Source: Halanaerobium sp964649895 (GTDB lineage: Bacteria; Bacillota; Halanaerobiia; Halanaerobiales; Halanaerobiaceae). Taken from it: DNA of 59,412 bases. The notes under the pieces were generated by a model. The model saw nothing but the letters and a program-made list of their open reading frames with translations, was not told the DNA's origin and did not search any database. Location of the stretch: NCBI GenBank assembly GCA_964649895.1, contig CAZYRX010000009.1, positions 1-59,412 of the forward strand, written 5' to 3'. This document shows, piece after piece, positions 45,590 to 53,450 of the stretch; positions within the stretch are counted from its first letter, which is position 1; each line of letters starts with the position of its first letter. A program made the translations under genes and the position numbers.

Positions 45590-46942
45590 ATGAAGTCTAA
45601 AAAATTATTGAATTTAATTGTCCTTAGCTTATTGATTGTATTATTATTTATTACTGGAAGTAAGGCAGAAAATAATAGTCTTAATACTTCTTTTACAAAA
45701 GATAATAAAATTTATATTTTTGGACTCAAAACCTGTCCTTACTGTCAAAATGCCCGAAAAGATATTGGAGCATTAGCTGCTGAAAATGATTTGGAGTTTT
45801 CTTACCTTGATATCCAGAAAGAAAATAATAGAGAAATATATTTAGATAAGAAAAAGGAATTGAATATTCAGAGCAATTTGGTTCCTTTAATTACAATTAA
45901 TGACCAGTACTGGATCGGTTATAAACAAAATACTTTTGCTAATCTGCATATATATTTAATTTCAAATAATATTATTGAAGTTGAGAGTCTATTATCCCAA
46001 AATAAAACAACAAAAATCTCAAATGATCAACAATCCACTTCTGATAAAACAGAAATAGCAAAAGAAGAAAAAATCAATGAAATTGCTGCTGATAATGAAG
46101 AGAAAAATATTATTGCTTCATTTTTAGATATACAGAATCTTGAAAACAACAGTTTGTTGTTCTCAACAATTCTAATAGGGACTATAGATGGATTTAACCC
46201 CTGTTCGCTCTGGATGCTAACTCTACTTTTGGGATTTTTACTTCACTCTAATTCTAAAAGCAAGATGCTTTTAGTTGGTATAAGTTTTTTATTTACAACT
46301 GCTGCAATATACGGTTTATTTATGATCGGTATTTTTAAAAGTGTAAATTTAATTAGTAATTTAAGATATCTAAATATTTTGACTTCAATATTCATTCTTG
46401 TATTTGGAATTATAAATTTAAAAGAATATTTTTATTTCAAAAAAGGAATATCAACTACTATTTCAGATAAAAATAAAGATAAGTTAATTAAAAAAATGAG
46501 AAATATAGTTACAGCAGATAGAGGTAAAGCAATAATTGTTTTGATGACTATTATTGTTGCTTCAACAGCTGCTATTGCAGAACTGCCGTGTACATCCGGT
46601 TTCCCAGTGATTTGGTCTAAAATTCTTGATGTAAATGGTATTACAACTTTTAATACACAATATCAATTATTAATTATTACTTATCTGTTGTTTTACTTAT
46701 TTGATGAAATAATAATTTTTGGTGTCGTTTTAAAAACATTTAAAATTAAAAAAATGAAAATAAATACAGCAAAAAGAATGAAACTTTTCTTAGGTTTAAT
46801 GATGAGCTTTATTGGGCTAGATTTATTATTTGCTTTTGGTTTTGTCACCTCTTTTTCTGGACTGATTATCATAACAGTATTAACAACAGTTGTTTATTAT
46901 TTTATAATTTCTTTAAAAAATAGTAAAAATAAACGCGCTTAA
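45590..46942 (+). CDS. Exported glutaredoxin fused to CcdA-like transporter
   Basis: The protein (450 aa from the ATG at 45590, with AAGGAG 8 nt upstream; a GTG at 45581 is less likely) has a signal-anchor helix (about 8-25). Then comes a glutaredoxin fold with the redox motif TCPYC (about 51) and the cis-proline VPLITI, a polar linker (about 145-185), and a six-helix CcdA-like domain with NPCSLWML (about 209) and ELPCTSGFPVIW (about 334), the two cysteines that carry electrons across the membrane in CcdA/DsbD. Together they can pass reducing power from the cytosol to outside proteins. It stands alone between convergent and divergent neighbours, beneath possible Fur sites. Confidence 0.85.
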   Translation: MKSKKLLNLIVLSLLIVLLFITGSKAENNSLNTSFTKDNKIYIFGLKTCPYCQNARKDIGALAAENDLEFSYLDIQKENNREIYLDKKKELNIQSNLVPLITINDQYWIGYKQNTFANLHIYLISNNIIEVESLLSQNKTTKISNDQQSTSDKTEIAKEEKINEIAADNEEKNIIASFLDIQNLENNSLLFSTILIGTIDGFNPCSLWMLTLLLGFLLHSNSKSKMLLVGISFLFTTAAIYGLFMIGIFKSVNLISNLRYLNILTSIFILVFGIINLKEYFYFKKGISTTISDKNKDKLIKKMRNIVTADRGKAIIVLMTIIVASTAAIAELPCTSGFPVIWSKILDVNGITTFNTQYQLLIITYLLFYLFDEIIIFGVVLKTFKIKKMKINTAKRMKLFLGLMMSFIGLDLLFAFGFVTSFSGLIIITVLTTVVYYFIISLKNSKNKRA

Positions 46943-46985
46943 CTTCATTAAAGATTTAATTCATATTCTCGGGGTTAAATTTTTT

Positions 46986-47047
46986 GAATGACTGAGTCTT
47001 ATTCTAAAAAACAAAGATTTGATATTTTATATCCAGTCATTCTTTTT
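46986..47047 (+). terminator. Possible terminator with long loop
   Basis: GAATGACTG (46986-46994) can pair with CAGTCATTC (47034-47042), followed by TTTTT. The 39-nt loop is long, and the 3' arm lies inside the end of the convergent corA-like gene. It may end the glutaredoxin-CcdA transcript. Confidence 0.35.
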
Positions 47048-48019
47048 AAATAATATATATTCTATAACTACAAGAACAATCATTGTAAAAGAAAAAATCC
47101 AAAAAGCAGATTCACTTTCTACTCCCGGCATTCCACCAATATTTATCCCAAATAAACCTGTCAAAAAACCTAAAGGCAGGAATACACTACCTACTATTGA
47201 GAGAATATACATTGTCCTATTCATTTGGTCATTTATTTTATTATTTAATTCTTCTTGAATTAATGCAGCTCTATCTCTAATGTTATCTATTTCTTCGATC
47301 TGTCTTATGGTTCTATTTGTGAATTCATAAATATATTCTTTGTCTTCTTCATTAAGCCACTTTATTTTTTCCCGATGAAGCCCTGCCATCATTTCTCTTT
47401 GGGGGATAATATATCTTCTGATTATTATTGCTTCTCTTCGCTCTTCAGAGAGTTTAAGTCTTAATTCTTTAGCATCTTTTTTTAAAACTTCTTCTTCCAT
47501 TACATCTATTTTTTCCTCCATATTATAAATGTATTCACTGATTTTATTTGTTATACCATCAATGACTCTAATTAAAAAATCATTGATTGATTTAGGACCA
47601 TTGTTCTTCAAATATTGCTCATTAATTTCATTCATTGTAAAAACTCTTTCACTGCGGGTAGTTATTATTCTGCCCGGCTCAATCCACATATGCAAAGAAA
47701 CCATATCTTCTTCATCTGCATCCTGATTTAAATTAAGTCCTCTTAAATTGATTAATATTCCATCCTCATCAATTAAAATTCTTGGGCGAGTTTCTTCAGA
47801 AATCAATTCATTAATAACAATCTCAGATAAGCCACTTTTACTTCGCAGCCAGTTAGCTGATCTTTCTGAATTAACATCCAGATGATTCCAGATGAAATTA
47901 TTTTTGCTTTTTGTAAAACCTTGATAATTTTCATAGTCAGCTAAAGATTTTAATTTATTCGCATTTCCACCATCGACAATAAATCCCGTTATCAATCCAT
48001 TTGTATTCACTGCATTCAT
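47027..48019 (-). CDS. CorA family metal ion transporter (ZntB-like)
   Basis: The protein (330 aa) has a large cytosolic domain (about 1-265) that is mostly helical and acidic (NMEEKIDVMEEEVLKKDAKELRLKL, IRQIEEIDNIRDRAALIQEELNN) and two C-terminal helices (about 274-292 and 306-322). The pore loop GINIGGMPG takes the place of the GMN motif of CorA; a change to GxN fits the ZntB branch, which moves Zn2+ or other divalent ions. AGGGGG lies before the ATG. It is downstream of the pepC-like gene and separated from it by a terminator. Confidence 0.87.
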   Translation of the reverse strand: MNAVNTNGLITGFIVDGGNANKLKSLADYENYQGFTKSKNNFIWNHLDVNSERSANWLRSKSGLSEIVINELISEETRPRILIDEDGILINLRGLNLNQDADEEDMVSLHMWIEPGRIITTRSERVFTMNEINEQYLKNNGPKSINDFLIRVIDGITNKISEYIYNMEEKIDVMEEEVLKKDAKELRLKLSEERREAIIIRRYIIPQREMMAGLHREKIKWLNEEDKEYIYEFTNRTIRQIEEIDNIRDRAALIQEELNNKINDQMNRTMYILSIVGSVFLPLGFLTGLFGINIGGMPGVESESAFWIFSFTMIVLVVIEYILFKKNDWI

Positions 48020-48052
48020 TTTAATCCCCCTTAGCTATTTGTATTTGGAAAA

Positions 48053-48084
48053 GCCCTATCTTAAAAGTTTAAATAAGATAGGAC
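48053..48084 (-). terminator. Terminator after pepC
   Basis: On the minus strand GTCCTATCTTA pairs with TAAGATAGGGC over a 10-nt loop and is followed by TTTTCC. It lies 15 nt past the pepC stop. Confidence 0.8.
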
Positions 48085-48098
48085 TTTTTAAAATATAA

Positions 48099-49448
48099 CT
48101 ATTTACATGCCAGAGAACCCATCGGATCCCAAGGTTTTAATATTACTGGATCTTTTTTATAGTCTTCCATGATTTTATCAGAAACAAATTTTTTATTTAT
48201 TACAACCTCATAATTAAACTCATCAAACCATTTATCACTCATAATAAAGAATCCATCTTCCCCTACTTTTTCACCCCAGCTGTTCTGAACTTTCCATCTT
48301 TCTGGTTTATTATTATCATCGAGATTAACACCAGTAAATACCATTGCATGAGTTAAAACACTCTCACCATACTGCAGCCTTGCTCCCTTATCAAACATAA
48401 ACTCTGTATTAAGAACACCTTGATAATCGAATAAATCTATGTCCATAATACCTAAATCACGATCAGACCACTGACCAACATCACAGCCAAACCAGACAGG
48501 CTCACCATCTTTAAGCTGAACCTTTGTCAATTCTTTTAATTGTTCTATAGGTAAATTTAAATAATGTATTTGCTGACCTTCTTTAACATTACCTAAAAAT
48601 TCAACAGTATATGTTTGATTAAATGGTTTATCATCTGTAGGTGCATTAATTATACTTAAATAGTCTTTCATTTTTATCTCCGAATATTTATGATAAAATT
48701 CTAGAGGTGTTAATTCTGTATCCCTGAAAAAATCTCCATCTTTATTTTTATATTCAAAATCAAATTTTTTAGGAGGTTCTCCCAAAAAGTAGGCAAGAAT
48801 AGAATATATTTCTGAAAGTAAGTCTTCTTTTTCTTCCCGCAGACTCTCTTTGTCCGCACCAAAATTATAATCATCTCTCAAACGTTTAGCTTGACTTCGC
48901 AATTTAAGACTCAAAATCTTATTCATTAATTGAGAATTACTGCTGTGATAGGTCTCCGGCATAACATATTTTGGGACTATACCATATTTTTCAATTAATG
49001 CTGTAAACATATCCCACTGACCACCATCATTTGTTGGTTCATTTAAAAGCCACATAACTCTTCTGCTGTCCTGCTCGAGATCAGCTGTTGTTATAATATT
49101 TTCTAAAAAATAATTAGCTTTCTCAAGTTTATCCCAGAACATTGTATAAGATTGTGATAGTTCAAAATCATGTTCTTTGATATTTAGACTTTTAGAAATA
49201 CTAAAGCGAATATTATTTAATGCTGCAAACATCCAACAGCGCCCACTCTTTTTTTGATTTGTAACTTTACCCACATCTATTTCTTCTGAAAAATCATGAT
49301 GCATGTTTCTTATTGAATCATTATTTAATGCTGTGTTATTTATTCCGTTTTTCATAACAGAATTTGCAATAATCTTACTATTTTCTCTTTCATTAAAATT
49401 TGTTGAAAATTTATCTAGTTGTTCAATATTAATAATTTTTCTGTTCAT
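48099..49448 (-). CDS. pepC: Aminopeptidase C (bleomycin hydrolase family)
   Basis: This is a cytosolic papain-like cysteine aminopeptidase of 449 residues. The active-site triad is visible: the cysteine in NQKKSGRCWMFAALNNIR (about 71), the histidine in GESVLTHAMVFTGVN (about 371) and the asparagine in WKVQNSWGEKVGEDGFF (about 393). The length is normal for PepC. The family forms a hexamer with its active sites inside and trims small peptides. GGAGG precedes the ATG. It is monocistronic with a terminator after it. Confidence 0.93.
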   Translation of the reverse strand: MNRKIINIEQLDKFSTNFNERENSKIIANSVMKNGINNTALNNDSIRNMHHDFSEEIDVGKVTNQKKSGRCWMFAALNNIRFSISKSLNIKEHDFELSQSYTMFWDKLEKANYFLENIITTADLEQDSRRVMWLLNEPTNDGGQWDMFTALIEKYGIVPKYVMPETYHSSNSQLMNKILSLKLRSQAKRLRDDYNFGADKESLREEKEDLLSEIYSILAYFLGEPPKKFDFEYKNKDGDFFRDTELTPLEFYHKYSEIKMKDYLSIINAPTDDKPFNQTYTVEFLGNVKEGQQIHYLNLPIEQLKELTKVQLKDGEPVWFGCDVGQWSDRDLGIMDIDLFDYQGVLNTEFMFDKGARLQYGESVLTHAMVFTGVNLDDNNKPERWKVQNSWGEKVGEDGFFIMSDKWFDEFNYEVVINKKFVSDKIMEDYKKDPVILKPWDPMGSLACK

Positions 49449-49589
49449 AAAATAAGTCCTCCCATTTTATTGTTTTTTATTTATTTAAAACAATCTCTAT
49501 TTTTAATAATTCAATATAAAAGCAAATATTCCTTTTGAAAACTTAACAAAAAAACTTATAATCATTGATTTGTAAAGTCTTATACATTT

Positions 49590-49847
49590 TTGATGTTATT
49601 AGAAGGATTATTAGCAGATAAAGAACAGCTAGCTAATGTTCTACTCTATCACGTCGTGTCAGGAAAAGTTATGGCTTCTGATGTTGTAACAATGGATGGT
49701 GCAGAAGTAGGAACCCTGCTTGGAGAAAATATAGAAATTTCCATTGAGGGAGGAAATGTATATATAAATGATTCTCAGGTTGTTGTAACAGATATTGAAG
49801 CAAGTAATGGAGTAATTCATGTTATTGATACAGTTTTAGTTCCTTAA
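49590..49847 (+). pseudogene. Truncated fasciclin (FAS1) domain
   Basis: These 85 codons match only the second half of a FAS1 adhesion domain: LLADKEQLANVLLYHVVSGKVMASDVVTMDG, then EVGTLLGENIEISIEGGNVYINDSQVVVTDIEASNGVIHVIDTVLVP. A whole domain has about 130 residues and bacterial members begin with a signal peptide; both the front half and the signal are gone. The upstream sequence does not code for the missing part in any frame. No good ribosome site precedes the TTG or ATG. It is probably a gene remnant, though a short intracellular product cannot be ruled out. Confidence 0.75.
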
Positions 49848-49863
49848 TATATATATATATATA
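49847..49863. repeat. AT dinucleotide repeat
   Basis: A run of about eight AT units follows directly after the fasciclin remnant. Such simple repeats can shift in length; no function is evident. Confidence 0.6.
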
Positions 49864-49880
49864 GTTTATATTTAAAAATA

Positions 49881-49920
49881 AACCGCAATTAAGCTAACAA
49901 CAGCTTAAATTGCGGTTTTT
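49881..49920. terminator. Bidirectional terminator
   Basis: AACCGCAATTAAGCT (49881-49895) pairs with AGCTTAAATTGCGGTT (49902-49917, with one extra base), with A-rich and T-rich flanks. It serves the satD-like gene on the minus strand and may have served the fasciclin gene. Confidence 0.85.
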
Positions 49921-49946
49921 TAAATAAGTAGTCATTTATTATTTGT

Positions 49947-50552
49947 TTAAAAATTACTCTTGATCAGTAAATCTAATTTTCTTTCTGCATAACATATTTC
50001 TTCAAAATGAGCTGTAGTTAATAATTCTTCAATATTAGACTCTTGTCCCTTTATCGAATTGTTTACTTTTTGGGCTTTATTTATATGAACAGCATCCCAT
50101 TCTGCCTCACTCCAGCTAAATTCTATACTATCAAGTAATAGAAAAATAGTATTTGCTAACTCATCAACTTTTAAACTGCTTATTAACATGGTTTTAAATT
50201 TTCTATCCTGGTCTATTTTTTCTAAAGCATCTTTTGAATATTCAAAGGCACTACCACTGCTCTCCCAAGAGATAATTTTATGATGATCATCAATAATTCC
50301 CATACCAATTCCAATCCTTATTTTTAAAGGTCGAATATAATTTCTGAGTTCACGTAAGAAAACAGGTATATTTAAATCACTGCTAAAAATGGCCTGCAGT
50401 TCATCTCCTTTAGCTATTTTAAAAGGATGGATTAAAGAAGCTGGGTATTTAATTTTTTTTATTGAATTTGTAAATAATTCAGTAAAATTATTATGTTTTT
50501 TTGAAGCTATAACATCTCCTGTTATTACAATATAATTGTTATTCTCATTCAA
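49947..50552 (-). CDS. SatD family protein
   Basis: The 201-residue protein fits the SatD family: YIVITGDVIASKK at the N terminus, FKIAKGDELQAIFSSD near 45-60, and LKIRIGIGMGIID near 75-88, which look like the core of a nucleotidyl-cyclase-like fold. SatD was named from a Streptococcus locus linked to acid tolerance; the biochemical role is unknown. SatD is often next to satE, which is absent here. The start is a TTG with GGAGG 9 nt upstream. The gene is 26 nt from the SDR gene and likely in its operon. Confidence 0.82.
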   Translation of the reverse strand: MNENNNYIVITGDVIASKKHNNFTELFTNSIKKIKYPASLIHPFKIAKGDELQAIFSSDLNIPVFLRELRNYIRPLKIRIGIGMGIIDDHHKIISWESSGSAFEYSKDALEKIDQDRKFKTMLISSLKVDELANTIFLLLDSIEFSWSEAEWDAVHINKAQKVNNSIKGQESNIEELLTTAHFEEICYAERKLDLLIKSNF

Positions 50553-50578
50553 TTTAGATTCCCTCCAATTTAGAAGAA

Positions 50579-51409
50579 TTATCCCATAACTTTATTAATC
50601 AATAAATCCATTATTTTATCTGGCAGTATACGATTGAAAAAGAGCAGAGCTTTTGCATGAAATGGAACTGCATATCTACTTTTAGGTCTACTTGATTTAA
50701 CAGCTTTAAAAACTACATCTGCTACATAGCTGCTTTCAACTGCAAGTCCTTTATCAGAATACATCTCATTGAATTTTTTCGCCTGCTTTTCAGCTTTTTC
50801 CTTATAAATTCCCTGTCCAGATTTATCCAAAAGATTTTCAGCAGCAATATCAGCCCAATTTGTTTTAATTGCTCCCGGTTCAATTATTACAACATCTATA
50901 CCAAAGTCTTTTAATTCATTTCTCATTGCATTACTTAAACCTTCTACAGCAAATTTACTTGCATTATACCAGCCTCCAAAAGGAATCCATGTCTTTCCAG
51001 CAATTGAAGAAATATTAATAATTTTACCTGAACCCTTTTTTCTCATTTCTGGTATAACAAGTTTACTCAATTCAGCTAGTCCAAATAAATTGACCTCAAA
51101 TTGTTTTTTTGCCTCCGACAAATCAATATCTTCCACTGCACCTAAAAGACCATAACCTGCATTATTAATTAAAATATCTATTGTCTCTTCCGCCTCTAAA
51201 ATTTCTGCAACACACTTCCTTATGTTTTTTCCATCAGTAATATCAAGAATTTTATAATTGCCATTTTCTCTTTCAGATAAATATTTCAATTTTTTCTCGT
51301 TTCTAGAAACACCATATACTTTATAACCACTATTCTCAAGAATTTTTTCTGATATTGCACGACCTATTCCACCAGATGCACCGGTAATTAAAACAACTTT
51401 TTCCCCCAT
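50579..51409 (-). CDS. Short-chain dehydrogenase/reductase
   Basis: This is an NAD(P)-dependent oxidoreductase of 276 residues. The signs are the glycine-rich VLITGASGGIGRAI (5-18), NNAGYGLLG (about 84-92), the catalytic serine in KIINISSIAGK (about 136), and Y-x-x-x-K in GGWYNASKFAVEGLS (about 149-153). VIIEPGAIKTNW follows, as in classical SDRs. The long C-terminal part (residues 190-276) with FHAKALLFFNRILPDKIMDLLI resembles the DHRS/11-beta-HSD-like group that acts on lipids or steroids. The substrate is unknown. GGAGG precedes the ATG. It is first in a two-gene unit with the satD-like gene. Confidence 0.9.
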   Translation of the reverse strand: MGEKVVLITGASGGIGRAISEKILENSGYKVYGVSRNEKKLKYLSERENGNYKILDITDGKNIRKCVAEILEAEETIDILINNAGYGLLGAVEDIDLSEAKKQFEVNLFGLAELSKLVIPEMRKKGSGKIINISSIAGKTWIPFGGWYNASKFAVEGLSNAMRNELKDFGIDVVIIEPGAIKTNWADIAAENLLDKSGQGIYKEKAEKQAKKFNEMYSDKGLAVESSYVADVVFKAVKSSRPKSRYAVPFHAKALLFFNRILPDKIMDLLINKVMG

Positions 51410-51570
51410 GATTTATCCTCCTTATGTCAAAAGATGATAAAAGAAAATTTAGAAATGATAAATGAAAATATTTTCAGAAAATTAGAGGGTTTTCAATATA
51501 AATGTTCAATATATATAACAAGATTAATTATTTAAATGGTCTTTAATTAATTTATTGAAAGGAGATAATT

Positions 51571-51915
51571 ATGAAAAAGATTTTATTGTTTGCGTTGTTA
51601 TTTTTCGTCTTTTTTACTTTATCTGTTTCTGCTCATCCACCCGGAGAAATAGAAATGTCTTTTAATATGGATAATAAAATGCTCGAGGTTACTATACCCC
51701 ATGGTTCTCAGGACAGCTCTTCTCATTTTGTTGATGAAGTTAAAGTTTATTTGAATGGAAATGAACACATTGAACAGGTTTTCATCGTCCAGACCAATAA
51801 TGACGAAATGTATTTACATTATATGATTCCTGGTGCTGAAGCTGGAGATACTATAAGATTAAGTGCAGAATGTAACAGATTTGGAAGTAGTGAAATGGAA
51901 ATCACAATTGAATAA
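51571..51915 (+). CDS. Small exported protein of unknown family
   Basis: The protein (114 aa) starts with a signal peptide (KKILLFALLFFVFFTLSVSA, cut near residue 21). The mature part opens AHPPGEIEMSF and then has a beta-rich sequence with TIPHGSQDSSSHFVDEVKVYLNG, the spacing of histidines and hydrophobics of Ig-like folds such as desulfoferrodoxin or SoxZ. It ends in RLSAECNRFGSSEMEITIE with one cysteine. The two histidines (about 44 and 51) and that cysteine could form a metal site; this is speculative. AAGGAG lies before the ATG, and a strong hairpin follows. Confidence 0.65.
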   Translation: MKKILLFALLFFVFFTLSVSAHPPGEIEMSFNMDNKMLEVTIPHGSQDSSSHFVDEVKVYLNGNEHIEQVFIVQTNNDEMYLHYMIPGAEAGDTIRLSAECNRFGSSEMEITIE

Positions 51916-51930
51916 AATAAGTAAAAGCTT

Positions 51931-51965
51931 AATCCCTCCTCTTTGTTCTGAGGAGGGTTAATTTA
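51931..51965. terminator. Bidirectional terminator
   Basis: CCCTCCTC (51934-51941) pairs with GAGGAGGG (51950-51957) over an 8-nt loop. Flanking A and T stretches allow it to work for both convergent genes. Confidence 0.85.
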
Positions 51966-53426
51966 TTTTATATTTATTTTTTCTAGAAAATCTTCTGCAG
52001 TTTTTATATGAGATTTTAATTTTGAAGCATCCATATTTTCTAAAATTGATATCATTAAATTCATACGTGGAAAGTTGGCTAATTTATTTTTGTTTTTATC
52101 TAAAAATCTCCAATATAAAGCATCCCATACTTTGGACCATTTTCCTTCTTGATAATGGCTCATTTTACGAATATAATTACTTGAAGAAATATAAGGTTTT
52201 GTCATCATCTCTGTATAAGCAAATTGACTCATTGCATATACATTTGGAACCATAACCCATTCATAAGCATCAATAAACATTTCCATAAACCACTTATATA
52301 CTTCATCCTTATTGATTTCTGAAATTAGAAAAAAATTACCTAAGATCATCAGTCTTTCAATATGATGATTGTAAGCTAAATTAACTGCTTTACTTAAAGA
52401 ATTGTCTAATACATCAATATTTGTACTGGCCTGATAAAATTCTTTTGGAAAACTCCTTTTATGTCCCCAGAAGTCAGAATTCAATATCTCTTCTCCTTCG
52501 AGTTCATATAAAGCTCTAACATATTCTCTCCAACCAATAATCTGCCTTATAAAACCTTCAACAGAAGCCGTACTTGTATTTTCACTATTTCTATAATAAT
52601 TTATAGTTTTATTGACAATCATTTCCGGAGAAATAAGACCTATGTTTAAACTGGATGAAATTAAAGAATGAAATCCAATCTCAACATTCTCTTCAATAGC
52701 ATCCTGATAAGATCCAAAATTATTGAGCTTGTTTTTTAAAAACCAATCAAAAAGTTTTCCCGCTTGATTATTATTAATTGGATAAATAAAATTCTTTAAG
52801 TTACCTGGATTATTAGCAAAATTTTTCTTTACATAATTTTTTGCTTCTTCAATAATAAAATCACTTTTAAAAATTGGAATTGCAGGAATCTCTATATTTT
52901 TTGGAAATTTTTTTCTGTTTTCTGAATCAAAACTCCAGTGTCCACCTTCTGGATTATCATTTTGATCAATTAAAATATCTAATCTTTTTCTCTGCATCTT
53001 ATAGTAATCAAAATGATAATAATTATTTTCTTCAAAATATTCAATATTAATATCTATTGAAGTTAAAAAGTTTGGAGATTCCACAATCTCTAATTTTAAA
53101 TTATTTTTAAAAGCTGAGTTAACAATCTCAGCTCTAATATTTTTATTTACTGGATCATATAATTTTATTGATGTTACTTCTTTAAATATATCTACTAAAT
53201 CTTCTGTAAAGTTAAGATAGTTTATCTCTATTTCATCTTTAAGTTCATCTTTCAACTGATAATAAAAAGACTTCATTGAAGCTCTATGCAAAAGAATTTT
53301 CTTTTTATTATAGTTATATTTAGTAAAAAATTCTGGATGTTCATATAAATAAATTCTTTCTAATTCAAGTTTTTTAATTTCTTCTATGAATAGTTGATTA
53401 GGAAGAACCAGTAAATTTTTTATCAT
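51963..53426 (-). CDS. Cryptochrome/photolyase family protein, cysteine-free
   Basis: The protein (487 aa) belongs to the FeS-BCP (prokaryotic (6-4) photolyase, PhrB) branch. It has an N-terminal antenna fold, ASVEGFIRQIIGWREYVRALY, and the FAD region NHHIERLMILGNFFLI and YEWVMVPNVYAMSQFAYTEMMTKPYISSSNYIRKMSHY. Normal members then have YCxxCxYxxxxxxGxxACPFT, which binds [4Fe-4S] with a fourth cysteine upstream. Here that stretch is shortened to YQEGKWSKVWDALYWRFL, and the whole protein contains no cysteine, so it cannot hold the cluster. AAGGAG lies 8 nt before the ATG at 53426. It is 25 nt downstream of citrate synthase. FAD-based repair may still operate. Confidence 0.88.
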   Translation of the reverse strand: MIKNLLVLPNQLFIEEIKKLELERIYLYEHPEFFTKYNYNKKKILLHRASMKSFYYQLKDELKDEIEINYLNFTEDLVDIFKEVTSIKLYDPVNKNIRAEIVNSAFKNNLKLEIVESPNFLTSIDINIEYFEENNYYHFDYYKMQRKRLDILIDQNDNPEGGHWSFDSENRKKFPKNIEIPAIPIFKSDFIIEEAKNYVKKNFANNPGNLKNFIYPINNNQAGKLFDWFLKNKLNNFGSYQDAIEENVEIGFHSLISSSLNIGLISPEMIVNKTINYYRNSENTSTASVEGFIRQIIGWREYVRALYELEGEEILNSDFWGHKRSFPKEFYQASTNIDVLDNSLSKAVNLAYNHHIERLMILGNFFLISEINKDEVYKWFMEMFIDAYEWVMVPNVYAMSQFAYTEMMTKPYISSSNYIRKMSHYQEGKWSKVWDALYWRFLDKNKNKLANFPRMNLMISILENMDASKLKSHIKTAEDFLEKINIK

Positions 53427-53450
53427 CAATATGCTCCTTAAGTTAATATA

